Assembly (NCBI RefSeq): GCF_019218755.1
Contig: NZ_JAHUWZ010000009.1
Coordinates: 62,001-126,000, forward strand
Source: Acidovorax sp. sif1233
Lineage (GTDB): Bacteria > Pseudomonadota > Gammaproteobacteria > Burkholderiales > Burkholderiaceae_C
Length of the DNA stretch: 64,000 nucleotides
Direction of reading: 5' to 3'
Both the position numbers and the translations under genes were made by a program. The notes beneath the pieces are model-generated. The model was not told where the DNA came from. It was given only the letters and a program-made list of their open reading frames with translations, and searched no databases. This document shows, piece by piece, positions 1 to 7,807 of the stretch. Position 1 is the first letter of the stretch. Every line of letters begins with the position of its first letter.

Positions 1-1
1 C

Positions 2-709
2 ATCGAGCAGCTGCGCGCTTATGTGGCTCAGGCCGAAGGCCAGCCGCTGGAGATCATCAACGGCGCCATCGAGAAGCTTCTGGAGATGACCTTCGGCCAG
101 GAGTGGGAAGAGTTCGCGCAGCAGGCCCAGGCCGAGCGCGACAACACCGTGGCCGGCCTGCGCAACCTGGTGCAGCGCGAACAGCAGCGCATCGAGAACG
201 AGAACCTGCGCGCCGAACTCGCTGCGTTAAAGGCCAACGCCGCGCCGCCGCCAGCTTCATCTGCAGAACCGGAGCCCGCGCTTACCCAGCAAGCACCAAA
301 AGCTATTGGATTCATAGCAGATAGCGCAGCCGATGCACCTTTTGAGGTGGACGACTGGGGCGCCATGGAAGCGCTGCAGGAGGCTCCCGCACCGGCGCAT
401 GCCCCTATCGCGGCCCCCGCACCGCCAGCCAGCTCGGAAAAGGCCTATGCACGCGGTGGGTGGAGCCGCGCCGCTGCAACCCCCTCTGCCGCCACGCCCA
501 CTGAGGCCTCTGCCCGGGATGACGGCACGAGGGTGTCGCTGTCCCAGCTCAAGGAGCGCATTGCCCCGCTGAGCATCGACGCCGCCGGCCTGGAAACCCT
601 TGGCTTCAAGCATGTGTCCGCGGGGGGCACCAGCAAGCTCTACCGCGCCTGCGACCTCCCGGCCATCCGCGACGCGATGGTCAAGCACCTCCACTCCATC
701 AACTTCTAG
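2..709 (+). CDS. Phage protein of unknown function, coiled-coil N-terminus, 5' end cut by window
   Basis: The frame is open back to the first bases, with I-E-Q-L-R-A-Y codons before a possible GTG at 23, so the gene probably starts outside the window. The visible part has a Glu/Gln/Arg-rich helical N-terminus (about residues 20-75, likely coiled coil), then an Ala/Pro linker, then a compact basic C-terminal domain of about 60 residues containing LSIDAAGLETLGF and ending HSINF. The linker contains a reverse-strand copy of repeat family A at 278-318, read in frame. I do not recognise the family. Its position as the first of the rightward early genes suggests a phage DNA-metabolism or regulatory role, but this is inference. 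Confidence 0.7.
   Translation: MEQLRAYVAQAEGQPLEIINGAIEKLLEMTFGQEWEEFAQQAQAERDNTVAGLRNLVQREQQRIENENLRAELAALKANAAPPPASSAEPEPALTQQAPKAIGFIADSAADAPFEVDDWGAMEALQEAPAPAHAPIAAPAPPASSEKAYARGGWSRAAATPSAATPTEASARDDGTRVSLSQLKERIAPLSIDAAGLETLGFKHVSAGGTSKLYRACDLPAIRDAMVKHLHSINF
278..318 (-). repeat. Family A repeat copy inside a prophage gene
   Basis: Read on the minus strand this 41-base stretch starts GCTATG, has ATAGCTTTT in the middle and GCTTG further on, and ends AAGCGC. It has the same length and the same conserved blocks as the intergenic copy at 38109-38149. It encodes part of the Ala/Pro linker of the first gene. It is less GC-rich than the surrounding codons. Confidence 0.6.
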
Positions 710-721
710 GAGCACCGCCTC

Positions 722-1003
722 ATGAGCGAATCCCCGCCGCCCGGCACACACAAGGTCGTTACCGAAATCACCGACGAGCAGTGCACGCACGCTACGGTCA
801 ATCTGGGCAAACCCATCATCGACCTGCTCAACGAGTACAGCCGAGATCACGGCCACATGCTGGCCGTCTTCGGCGGGCTCTATGCGATGGGCTGCGCCCT
901 GGCCAACATCGGCGCCAACCTGGAAGACCCGAGCACGCTTCAAGAATCGTTCGCGCCACTGCTGATGGGTTACGACGCCGTCATGGCGCAAAAACAGCAC
1001 TGA
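722..1003 (+). CDS. Small phage protein of unknown function
   Basis: A 93-residue acidic protein follows the first gene after 12 bases, with a good AGGAG ribosome site overlapping the previous stop region. A hydrophobic helix-like stretch lies near residues 40-65 (MLAVFGGLYAMGCALANIGA), too polar on its flanks to call a membrane segment with confidence. I recognise no motif. It is followed by a rho-independent terminator at 1030-1053, so the first two genes form the end of one transcription unit. Confidence 0.65.
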   Translation: MSESPPPGTHKVVTEITDEQCTHATVNLGKPIIDLLNEYSRDHGHMLAVFGGLYAMGCALANIGANLEDPSTLQESFAPLLMGYDAVMAQKQH

Positions 1004-1029
1004 GCCTCCACCGTTTCCCCCATCCGAAT

Positions 1030-1053
1030 CCCGCCCCGTGCGGGCTTTTTTTT
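1030..1053 (+). terminator. Rho-independent terminator
   Basis: Stem CCCGC (1030-1034) pairs with GCGGG (1040-1044), followed by C and a run of eight T. It lies between two phage genes and rules out the upstream start of the next reading frame at 1038. Very similar hairpins precede the rdgC, adenine-type and cytosine-type methyltransferase genes. Confidence 0.8.
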
Positions 1054-1073
1054 GCCTATTCACAAGGATTTCT

Positions 1074-1583
1074 ATGAATGCAAACCGTTCTGCCCCGCCC
1101 ATCGGCTCCCTGCTCGCCGCCATTCTGCTGGCCGAGTTGATGACCGCAAAACGCGGCCCGACTATCCGCCTCGGCCAGTTGTCTCCTGGCCAGGAAGATC
1201 TGCTCGCGGGCAAAAAATGCAGCGATCTCAGCTGCGACGTTTGCCACCCCGCAGCTGCCGACACCCAGCGCGCCGCAACTGGAGCGGGCGAGGACACGAC
1301 CAAAGCCGAGGAAGCCCAGGGCGCGCGCGTCAACGGCGCCATCGAGATTTCGCCGGACATCGCCGAGTTGGTGGGTATCAGCACCCCGGGTTTCGACCCC
1401 GACAGTCTGGAGGGTAACACCCGTCTGCTCGCGGCCGCGTTCATCACCAACGTGCGCAAGCTGGGCGATAAGGCGGTCAACAGTTTTCCGGCCGCCGGCG
1501 CCAAGCTCAGCGGTATCCGCTTCGTGGAGAACACCATCCTCTCCGCGCTCCACACCTTCACCACTCTGGCAAAGAAATCGTGA
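1074..1583 (+). CDS. Phage protein of unknown function with cysteine cluster
   Basis: The protein has 169 residues from the ATG at 1074, chosen because it has an AAGGA ribosome site and because the longer version from 1038 would read through a terminator. Near residue 45 a short cysteine group (C-SDLS-C-DV-C-H) could bind metal, but no second cluster is present. The middle is Ala/Glu-rich. The C-terminal 70 residues look helical and globular. The stop overlaps the next start (TGATG), which indicates translational coupling with the KTSC gene. I do not recognise the family. Confidence 0.65.
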   Translation: MNANRSAPPIGSLLAAILLAELMTAKRGPTIRLGQLSPGQEDLLAGKKCSDLSCDVCHPAAADTQRAATGAGEDTTKAEEAQGARVNGAIEISPDIAELVGISTPGFDPDSLEGNTRLLAAAFITNVRKLGDKAVNSFPAAGAKLSGIRFVENTILSALHTFTTLAKKS

Positions 1584-1879
1584 TGAGCGCCGCAGCCAAG
1601 AAGCAACCGGCCATTCCCATGGCTCCGGTCAAAAGCGCTCAGCTCCGGGCCATCGGGTACGACGTGGCCAACGGAGTGCTGGCCGTGCAGTTCCAGCGCG
1701 GCGGCGCCATTTACCACTACCCCGGTGTGGGCGCGGACGTGCACGCCGAGTTCATGGCGGCCAAGTCCAAGGGCGCTTTCTTCGCCCAGCGCATCAAGGC
1801 CTTGCCCTTCACGAAGCTCCCCGCGGCTCCTGAAGTTGAGCGCCTGCCAGCCGACGACACCGAGGGCGGCGCCCTGTAG
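1583..1879 (+). CDS. KTSC-domain protein
   Basis: The 98-residue product matches the KTSC pattern: a Ser near residue 18, then GYD, a beta-strand pair (LAVQFQRGGAIYHYPGV), a helix beginning H-A-E-F, and then SKG-FF. KTSC domains are small and found in phages and bacteria, sometimes fused to lysyl-tRNA synthetase-like proteins; their biochemical role is not established. The ATG at 1583 is used because it overlaps the upstream stop. A GTG at 1580 would add one residue. A Pro/Glu tail follows the domain. Confidence 0.8.
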   Translation: MSAAAKKQPAIPMAPVKSAQLRAIGYDVANGVLAVQFQRGGAIYHYPGVGADVHAEFMAAKSKGAFFAQRIKALPFTKLPAAPEVERLPADDTEGGAL

Positions 1880-1900
1880 GCGTTGACCGTTCCCGCAACC

Positions 1901-1919
1901 GCCCCGCCGCGAGCGGGGC
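1901..1919 (+). other. GC-rich hairpin in the rdgC leader
   Basis: GCCCCGC (1901-1907) pairs with GCGGGGC (1913-1919) around a five-base loop, 17 bases before the rdgC ATG. There is no T run, so it is unlikely to terminate well. It belongs to a set of near-identical hairpins placed before cassettes in this element and may affect translation of rdgC. Confidence 0.5.
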
Positions 1920-1936
1920 CTACCCCCCCCACGTCT

Positions 1937-2899
1937 ATGTTTCACAACCTCATCATCTACCGCATCGCTCCGGGCTGGGAGTCCGACGTGCAGACCGTCG
2001 GGGACGCCCTGGCCAAGGCGCCCTTCATCGAGTGCGGCGCCACGCAGGAAAAGTCCCTGGGCTGGGTGCCTCCCCGCGGCGAGGCCCACGGCGCCATGCT
2101 GGAGAGCATCGGCGGTCAGTGGATCGCCCGCTTCATGACCGAGGGCAAGACCATCCCCGCCAGCGTGCTGGCCCGCAAGGTCAAGGAGAAGGCTGACCGC
2201 ATCGAGAAGGAAACCGGACGCAAGCCGGGCCGCAAGGAGTCCAGGGAGCTGAAGGACGAGGCGAAGCTGGACCTGCTCCCCATGGCCTTCACAAAGCAAT
2301 CCACCATGTGGGTGTGGATCGACCCCAGTGCCCGGTTGCTGGTGCTGGACACGGGCAGCCAGGCCCGCGCGGACGAAGTCGTCACGCTGCTGGTCGAATC
2401 GCTGCCTGGCCTGTCGGTGTCGCTCATCAATACCCAGACCAGCCCGCAAGCGGCCATGTCCCACTGGCTCAAGGAGCAGGAGCCGCCGGCGGGCTTCACC
2501 GTGGACCGCGAATGCGAGCTCAAGAGCGCCACCGAGGAAAAGGCCGTGGTGCGCTATGCCCGCCACCCGCTGGACATCGAAGAGGTGCAAGCCCACATCG
2601 ACGCCGGCAAACTGCCCACCAAGCTCGCGCTCACCTGGGACGACCGCGTGTCGTTCCTCCTGACGGAAGGCCTGCAGGTCATGAAGTTGGCCTTCCTGGA
2701 CACGGTTTTCGAGGGCACAAAGACCGACGACAGCGGCTTCGACGCCGACGTGGCCATTGCCACAGGCGAGCTGGTCAAGCTGATCCCGGGCCTGATTGAG
2801 GCGCTGGGTGGCGAGGCCGAGACGGCCCAGGCGCTCCAGACGCAGGCAGTGGCCACCGCCAAGGTGAACCCCACCGGATCGCGCGACGTGTTGGCATGA
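1937..2899 (+). CDS. rdgC: Recombination-associated protein RdgC
   Basis: The start at 1937 gives MFHNLIIYRI, the usual RdgC N-terminus, and a 320-residue protein close to the family length of about 300. Family features are visible throughout: GWVPPRG near residue 45, the LPMAFTKQSTMWVWID segment, and a C-terminal part with DRVSFLLTEGLQVMKLAF. RdgC forms a ring-shaped dimer that binds double-stranded DNA without sequence preference and can hinder RecA. Many chromosomes carry one; here it lies in a prophage, where it may modulate recombination during phage replication or pilin-type phase variation (inference). An upstream GTG-type frame extension to 1883 is disfavoured because it contains a hairpin. 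Confidence 0.92.
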   Translation: MFHNLIIYRIAPGWESDVQTVGDALAKAPFIECGATQEKSLGWVPPRGEAHGAMLESIGGQWIARFMTEGKTIPASVLARKVKEKADRIEKETGRKPGRKESRELKDEAKLDLLPMAFTKQSTMWVWIDPSARLLVLDTGSQARADEVVTLLVESLPGLSVSLINTQTSPQAAMSHWLKEQEPPAGFTVDRECELKSATEEKAVVRYARHPLDIEEVQAHIDAGKLPTKLALTWDDRVSFLLTEGLQVMKLAFLDTVFEGTKTDDSGFDADVAIATGELVKLIPGLIEALGGEAETAQALQTQAVATAKVNPTGSRDVLA

Positions 2900-2937
2900 C
2901 CCCGCGTGCAGCCCTGTCCCGATGACCTGGAGCACCC

Positions 2938-3549
2938 ATGGAGCGAAGACAAAAAGACATCTACACCATGGCCGAGCAAGCCGGCCTGTCCCCCCAGCGC
3001 TACGAGCGCAAGAGCAACCGGGGCTGCCTCTTGTGCGTCGCGGAGAACGGCGCCGAGCGCACCTTCGCCGTCAGCCTTGGCAATCGCATCGACCCGCGCG
3101 GCGACATGAACGAACTGGGTGCCATGAAGCGGTTCGCCCGGGAAAACAAGCTGCCGGAAAGGCCTGCAGCGCCACCAACCACCGCCATCAAGAAAGCGAC
3201 CCTGACCATGCCCAAGGCACCTGCAGCGACCTCCCAGGCTACGACGAACGAGCAACTGCCCCCTGTCGCCTTCTACCGTGTGTGCGAATGGCTCAAGAGC
3301 CAGAAGCTCTCCAACTTCCCCAGCCTGGAAGCGCTCGCCTTGCAGGCGGCCCAGCACATCCAGACGGCCGTCTCCGAGTCGAATGTGAAGCTGGCCCTGG
3401 AAGTCACCGGCACCAAGGAGCCTGAGCACTGGTCTGATCCCACCGACCCCAATGCCATCATCGTTCGCGAGCTGTCCCGCATCATGAAGCAGCTGGGCGA
3501 GAAGCCCACGCCCGCTTTCGAGCGCTTGGCCACGGTCCTGTTGCCATGA
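2938..3549 (+). CDS. Phage protein of unknown function
   Basis: A 203-residue protein with a GGAG ribosome site and an ATG at 2938. The basic N-terminal 85 residues (GLSPQRYERKSNRGCLLC) are followed by a Pro/Ala/Thr linker (about 86-105) and a helical C-terminal part. The stop overlaps the next ATG by four bases, so it is coupled to the J-domain gene. I recognise no family; proteins of this type occur in early regions of Burkholderiales prophages (general impression, unchecked). Confidence 0.65.
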   Translation: MERRQKDIYTMAEQAGLSPQRYERKSNRGCLLCVAENGAERTFAVSLGNRIDPRGDMNELGAMKRFARENKLPERPAAPPTTAIKKATLTMPKAPAATSQATTNEQLPPVAFYRVCEWLKSQKLSNFPSLEALALQAAQHIQTAVSESNVKLALEVTGTKEPEHWSDPTDPNAIIVRELSRIMKQLGEKPTPAFERLATVLLP

Positions 3550-4184
3550 GCCCGCCAGACCACTACGCCACCCTGGGCGTGGCCAGGGACGCCAATCACG
3601 CGGAAATCGTCCGCGCCTACCGCCGCGCGGCGTCGCACGCACACCCCGACAGGGGCGGATCCAAGGAACGCATGCAGGCCTTGAACATGGCCAAAGACGT
3701 GCTCACCGACCCGGAACGCCGCGCCCGTTACGACGCTGGCGAGGACGACACCCGCCAAGCCGCGGAAGACAAGGCGCGAACGCTGATCCTCAAGCTCTTC
3801 GCCGAAGCCATTGAGCAGGATGCGATTGATCCCGTAAAAGGCGTGCGGGCCGCACTGAACACCGGCATCGCGGAGGTCGCTGTGAAGATGCGAGCCCTGA
3901 GTCGGGCCATCGTGAGGCTAGGCGCGCAGCGCAACCGCGTGACTGCGAAGACTGAACGCAATGTGTTCAAGGAACTGCTGGACGCCGCCATTGCCAGCTC
4001 CGAGGCATCCATCCGCAAGCTCGAAGACACCCGGGAGACTGCACAGCGCGCCATGGACATCCTGGCCGCCGAGTACGAATCGGGGCCCGGGGCCACGCCA
4101 CGCTCCCCAGACTTCAGCGACAGCCTTGCCTATGGCTTGTCGGTTCCAGGGTCGGCTTTTCGCCCAAATTGGAGGGAATTTTGA
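3546..4184 (+). CDS. J-domain (DnaJ-like) phage protein
   Basis: The 212-residue product begins with a J domain: HYATLGVARDA, a helix ending in the HPD tripeptide (residues 33-35), then LTDPERRARYDAG. The HPD tripeptide is the part that stimulates Hsp70 ATPase. There is no Gly/Phe region, no zinc-finger cysteines and no client-binding domain, so this is not a full DnaJ. The remaining 140 residues are helical and charged, probably a coiled coil. A phage J protein could recruit host DnaK to a replication or assembly complex. It overlaps its neighbours by four and one bases. Confidence 0.82.
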   Translation: MSPPDHYATLGVARDANHAEIVRAYRRAASHAHPDRGGSKERMQALNMAKDVLTDPERRARYDAGEDDTRQAAEDKARTLILKLFAEAIEQDAIDPVKGVRAALNTGIAEVAVKMRALSRAIVRLGAQRNRVTAKTERNVFKELLDAAIASSEASIRKLEDTRETAQRAMDILAAEYESGPGATPRSPDFSDSLAYGLSVPGSAFRPNWREF

Positions 4185-5563
4185 TGACCACCATGCGAGC
4201 GGCAGTTGAGTCCGCCCAACCCGATGCGCTTGATGCCGACGCGCTGGACAGAATCCAAGCCGCGTTGATGATGACAATTGAGCCTGGAACCGCCACGGTT
4301 GCGATTGCGCTTCTCCGCGCCCAGGTAGCCGCCCTCTCGGCGCAAGGGGCAGCAGAGCGGGCGGTGCCTGCCGGGTATGTGCCAGTGCCGCAGGCAGTGT
4401 ACGACGCGCTGCTGGGCTGGTACGACCCAAAGGGCGACAGCATGGCGGTCGTCCGCCCCCTTGTGACCGCGATCAGTGACATGCTCGCAGCATCCCCCGC
4501 GCAGCCAGCACCCCGGCCCGCCCCTGGGGTGGAATCGAACACGGCCGGGGCAACCTACGTAGCGGACTACTTCAACGCGCACGGGTTCTACCCGTCGTTA
4601 CGCGAGACATTCGATGCCGGTCGCGCATCCCATGGGCAAGCACCCGCCCCCTCGCAGCAGGAATCGAACATGGCCGCCCCTGCGCAGGATGGGGAGCGCG
4701 AGGCGGAACGCGCAATGTTCAAGGATGCGCACCGTCACCTTGAACTTGACGAGGTGCCTGACGCCTGGGGGCGACCGATGTTCAAGCATTCCCACGTAGA
4801 AGCAAGCTGGCTCGGATGGATCGCCCGCGCAGCCCGTGCTGCAGCACCGGCAGCGCCAGCCCAGCCGGGGCTGGAGGGGGAGCGCGACCTGCCAAAGATC
4901 ACTGCAGAAGATCGTTCCTTCCTGCACTACAACCCCAACACGGATGACATTGTGAAATGGGTCCATGACTACGCAAAGGTAGCCATCGACGCCGACCGAG
5001 CAGCCCGTGCCGCAGCACCGGTAGCACCAGCACCTGGGACGCCGAGCGAGGCCGTGAAATTCTCTGACACATCGACGGCTAGCCCCATCGAGAAGACAAA
5101 GCGCTACCTGCAGCATTTGGCCAACAAGAAGCCAAACAACCCGTACTTCTTTGACGATGGCTACCCAAGAGAGAGCATTGCTGACGATGCAGCGGCTGCT
5201 TTGGCAGTGTTTGAACAACTCGCCGCACCCCAACCAGCAACGGCAGATGCGGAGCTGTGGCCCGCCGCACGCGACGTGCTTTCCGAACGGCGCCGCCAAG
5301 TTAGCGCGGAAGGCTGGACACGAGCGCATGACGACAAACACTCTGACGGCTCATTAGCTGCTGCTGCCGCCTGCTACGCCATAGTATCCGTGCCAAGCAG
5401 GCGCGGCGAGGTGCCTGTTTCGCTCTGGCCGAAATCGTGGGCGCCATCGTGGTGGAAGCCGAGCGACCCACGCCGCAATCTTATCAAAGCCGGTGCGCTC
5501 ATCCTGGCCGAGCTGGAACGTATCGACCGCGCCGCCCTGGCCGCCCAGCGGGGAGGTGCCTGA
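4184..5563 (+). CDS. Modular phage protein with Ala/Pro-linked segments
   Basis: The ATG at 4184 overlaps the previous stop and has a GGAGGGA ribosome site; a TTG at 4169 is less likely. The 459-residue product consists of several short segments separated by Ala/Pro linkers such as AAAPAAPAQPG. One segment ends with a helix (HVEASWLGWIARAAR) and another contains ASPIEKTKRYLQHLANKKP. The last (about residues 360-455) contains ERRRQVSAEGWTRAHDDKH and ends in a WWKP...KAGALILAELER pattern that recurs in phage proteins and recalls MazG-like or dATP/dGTP pyrophosphohydrolase-associated domains. That assignment is weak. The organisation suggests serial domain acquisition. Confidence 0.65.
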   Translation: MTTMRAAVESAQPDALDADALDRIQAALMMTIEPGTATVAIALLRAQVAALSAQGAAERAVPAGYVPVPQAVYDALLGWYDPKGDSMAVVRPLVTAISDMLAASPAQPAPRPAPGVESNTAGATYVADYFNAHGFYPSLRETFDAGRASHGQAPAPSQQESNMAAPAQDGEREAERAMFKDAHRHLELDEVPDAWGRPMFKHSHVEASWLGWIARAARAAAPAAPAQPGLEGERDLPKITAEDRSFLHYNPNTDDIVKWVHDYAKVAIDADRAARAAAPVAPAPGTPSEAVKFSDTSTASPIEKTKRYLQHLANKKPNNPYFFDDGYPRESIADDAAAALAVFEQLAAPQPATADAELWPAARDVLSERRRQVSAEGWTRAHDDKHSDGSLAAAAACYAIVSVPSRRGEVPVSLWPKSWAPSWWKPSDPRRNLIKAGALILAELERIDRAALAAQRGGA

Positions 5564-5769
5564 TGGCCGACCTGATGACCAACCTCGCCGAACTGGTGAC
5601 AGAGATCAATCGCATCGACCCGCAGCTGGAAGACCCGCTGCGCCACGCAAAACGCGATTGCAAGCGCGTGGCGTACACCATTCTGGAGCAGGCTGCCGGG
5701 CAGGCCTGGATGGCGCTGCAGGCGATTGAGTCGATGAAGGCCGCCGCCCAGCAAAAGGACCAATCATGA
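5563..5769 (+). CDS. Small helical phage protein
   Basis: The 68-residue product starts at the ATG overlapping the preceding stop (TGATGG), behind a GGGAGGT ribosome site; the longer frame from 5437 runs through the upstream gene and is discarded. The sequence is helical and Ala/Gln/Leu-rich, with no recognisable motif. It overlaps the following gene by four bases. Confidence 0.65.
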   Translation: MADLMTNLAELVTEINRIDPQLEDPLRHAKRDCKRVAYTILEQAAGQAWMALQAIESMKAAAQQKDQS

Positions 5770-6227
5770 CATCTGAATTCACAATACGCATGGTGCGAAC
5801 AGGAACGCTACAACCATGCCCGTTTTGTGGCGCTGGCGAAACTCGCATTCACGTCAACCAGGGAACCTGGAACGGGCGCGGCCACGGCGAACCCGTTTCC
5901 GTGGAAGTTCGTCACTGGTGCTCGCCGGATGCGGGTCAGCCCTCGCGCATGATCGCCCGCGCAGGCCGGGACCAAGAATCCGCAATTGCCGCCTGGAACC
6001 GCCGTGCGCCAACCACCACGCAAGAGCCGGTAGTGCACTACCGGCTGCTGGTGCGCGGGCAGGACAGGATTCAGGCGAGCGACGAATTCCTGCGCGAGGA
6101 CGGCGTGACTTGGCGCACCGACCCATCGGGCATCTTCGTCGGGTGCGTCTACGAGGGAAACATCCTACTTCCGGCGCGTCGCCCCATCGAGGCGGCCCAT
6201 GGCATTCAAGGGGCCATCCATGGCTGA
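5766..6227 (+). CDS. Lar-family restriction alleviation-like protein
   Basis: The N-terminal 75 residues show the Lar pattern: LQPCPFCG near residue 15, a histidine/cysteine pair (RHWCSP) that could complete a zinc site, and AGRD-ESAIAAWNRR near residues 65-78. Rac-prophage Lar alleviates restriction by modulating the host type I system. Here an extra 70 residues follow (HYRLLVRGQDRIQASDEF...), a segment like those added to other phage proteins of this kind. Position just upstream of two methyltransferases fits a role in escaping host restriction, but Lar-like zinc modules are also common in phage proteins of unknown job. Confidence 0.72.
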   Translation: MTSEFTIRMVRTGTLQPCPFCGAGETRIHVNQGTWNGRGHGEPVSVEVRHWCSPDAGQPSRMIARAGRDQESAIAAWNRRAPTTTQEPVVHYRLLVRGQDRIQASDEFLREDGVTWRTDPSGIFVGCVYEGNILLPARRPIEAAHGIQGAIHG

Positions 6228-6573
6228 CAACATCCGCCAGTTCCCTGGCGCCGAGGTGCCTGAGCAAACCCTTTCCGTGGAGCGCCGCCCATTCGGCTTC
6301 TGCGCCCACGAGAAGATCACGCTCGATGAGCACCGCCGCACCGTCAAGTGCACAGCCTGCGACAAGGTGTTCGACCCGTTCAACTTCCTGCAGACCGAAG
6401 TACACCGGCTGCAGGACGCCTGGGAGCGCCACCGCCAGGTGCGCGCAAGCCTGGCTGAGCACATCGACCGGGTGGAGGCCTTGAAGAAAGAAGAGGCCCG
6501 GCTGAAAGGCCGCATCAAGACCGCAAAGGCGAAGGTCGAGCCGCCCATCGACGTGCGAAACCGGGCACTTTGA
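6220..6573 (+). CDS. Phage protein with possible zinc site and coiled coil
   Basis: The start at 6220 is preferred because AAGGGG lies seven bases upstream; an in-frame ATG at 6199 is possible. The 117-residue product has a potential metal-binding set (FCAHEKITLDEH and, 15 residues on, KCTACDK), then DPFNFL and a long charged helix (about residues 65-105) likely to form a coiled coil. I do not recognise a named family. It overlaps the Lar-like gene by eight bases. Confidence 0.7.
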   Translation: MADNIRQFPGAEVPEQTLSVERRPFGFCAHEKITLDEHRRTVKCTACDKVFDPFNFLQTEVHRLQDAWERHRQVRASLAEHIDRVEALKKEEARLKGRIKTAKAKVEPPIDVRNRAL

Positions 6574-6641
6574 CCATGGCATCCAGACGTAGCCGCCCGC
6601 GCAGGGACCGCCGAGCGCCAGTCCTGATTTCGACCCACCCG

Positions 6642-6667
6642 AGCCCCGCCCACGAGCGGGGCTTTTT
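6642..6667 (+). terminator. Rho-independent terminator directly before a methyltransferase
   Basis: AGCCCCGC (6642-6649) pairs with GCGGGGCT (6656-6663), followed by T residues to 6667. The methyltransferase ATG at 6669 follows within two bases, so the only candidate ribosome site (GCGGGG) is part of the stem. Either the gene is translated only when the hairpin is open, or the true start is slightly downstream. Confidence 0.7.
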
Positions 6668-6668
6668 C

Positions 6669-7748
6669 ATGCACAACATGCACGACTCAAAACACCACCC
6701 ATGGCTTAACCACTGCCATTTCGGCGACGTGCGCGCAGTGCTGCGCCAGATGATCGCCGACGGCGTGAAGGTTCAGACCATCGTCACAAGCCCGCCTTAC
6801 TGGGGCCTGCGCAGCTACCTGCCAGCCGAGCACGCCGACAAGGCGCTGGAGATAGGCGCCGAGCCGACGCTGGCTGAGTTCCTGGCCAACATGGTGGAGG
6901 TGTTCGGCCTGGCCCGCGAGGTACTTGCCGACGACGGCACGCTTTGGCTGAACATGGGTGACAGCTACGCCAACGATGGCAAGTGGGGAGGCTCCAGTGG
7001 CGGCAAACACGTCAAGGCCCTCCACGGAGACTCTGGCATAGGCCGCCAGAAGGTCACCTCCGGGCTCAAGCCAAAGGACCTGTGCGGCCAGCCGTGGCGC
7101 CTCGCCTTCGCGCTGCAGGATGCCGGCTGGTGGCTGCGCCAGGACATCGTCTGGCACAAGCCCAACCCCATGCCGGAGTCCATCAAGGACCGCTGCACGA
7201 AGGCGCACGAGTACCTGTTCCTGCTGGCCAAGTCGGAGAGCTACTACTTCGACCAGGGCGCGATCTCCGAAGAGTTGGAGGCCTCCAGCATTGCGCGACT
7301 GGCGCAGGCCGGCTGCGAAGAACAGGCCGGCAGTAACCGCGTGCCCGGCAAGACCAACGGCGCGATGAAGGCCGTTGGTGGCAGTCGGCGCAACAGCTTC
7401 GCCCGCGAAACCAAGTATTCCGATGGAGAGCACGGCCAGAAGCCCCAGGCCCGTGCAAATCGCGAAGACATCGACTACAGCGGCCGGCGCAACAAGCGCT
7501 CAGTCTGGACGGTCTCCACTCGCGGCTACAAGGGCGCGCACTTCGCCACCTTCCCGCCCGCCCTGATCGAACCCTGCATCCTGGCCGGCGCACCTGCCGG
7601 CGGCATCGTGCTGGACCCATTCTTCGGCAGCGGCACCACCGGGCAGGTCGCTCAGCAGCTCGGCCGGCAGTTCATCGGCATCGACATCAACACCGCGAAC
7701 GAGCCTCTGCAGCTCGAGCGCCTGCGCCAGCCTGGACTGGTTCTATAG
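6669..7748 (+). CDS. DNA methyltransferase, N6-adenine/N4-cytosine type
   Basis: The 359-residue product carries catalytic motif TSPPYWG near residues 40-46 and, at the other end, the AdoMet-binding motif DPFFGSGTT near residue 316 followed by GRQFIGID. Catalytic motif before AdoMet motif is the beta-class order. SPPY is found in both N4-cytosine and N6-adenine enzymes, so the target base is undecided. The middle (about residues 90-300) holds the target-recognition region. No restriction endonuclease lies next to it, so it looks like a phage orphan methyltransferase. The reading frame is open upstream to 6570, but that part crosses a terminator and is probably untranslated. Confidence 0.9.
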   Translation: MHNMHDSKHHPWLNHCHFGDVRAVLRQMIADGVKVQTIVTSPPYWGLRSYLPAEHADKALEIGAEPTLAEFLANMVEVFGLAREVLADDGTLWLNMGDSYANDGKWGGSSGGKHVKALHGDSGIGRQKVTSGLKPKDLCGQPWRLAFALQDAGWWLRQDIVWHKPNPMPESIKDRCTKAHEYLFLLAKSESYYFDQGAISEELEASSIARLAQAGCEEQAGSNRVPGKTNGAMKAVGGSRRNSFARETKYSDGEHGQKPQARANREDIDYSGRRNKRSVWTVSTRGYKGAHFATFPPALIEPCILAGAPAGGIVLDPFFGSGTTGQVAQQLGRQFIGIDINTANEPLQLERLRQPGLVL

Positions 7749-7772
7749 GCAGCGTCCAACCCTTCAACACTG

Positions 7773-7792
7773 CCCGCTCCGCGGGTTTTTTT
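7773..7792 (+). terminator. Rho-independent terminator
   Basis: CCCGC (7773-7777) pairs with GCGGG (7781-7785) around a three-base loop, followed by seven T. It separates the two methyltransferase genes; the second begins 16 bases after the T run. Confidence 0.8.
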
Positions 7793-7807
7793 ACGTCTGA
7801 ACATCCG

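Noticed and set aside
257..2935. 892-residue open frame on the minus strand
   Set aside because: It runs opposite to six compact genes, including rdgC and the KTSC gene, has no recognisable domain and is typical of antisense frames in GC-rich coding DNA.
6570..6668. Upstream extension of the adenine-type methyltransferase
   Set aside because: The extension crosses a rho-independent terminator and has an Arg/Pro-rich sequence unlike the family.
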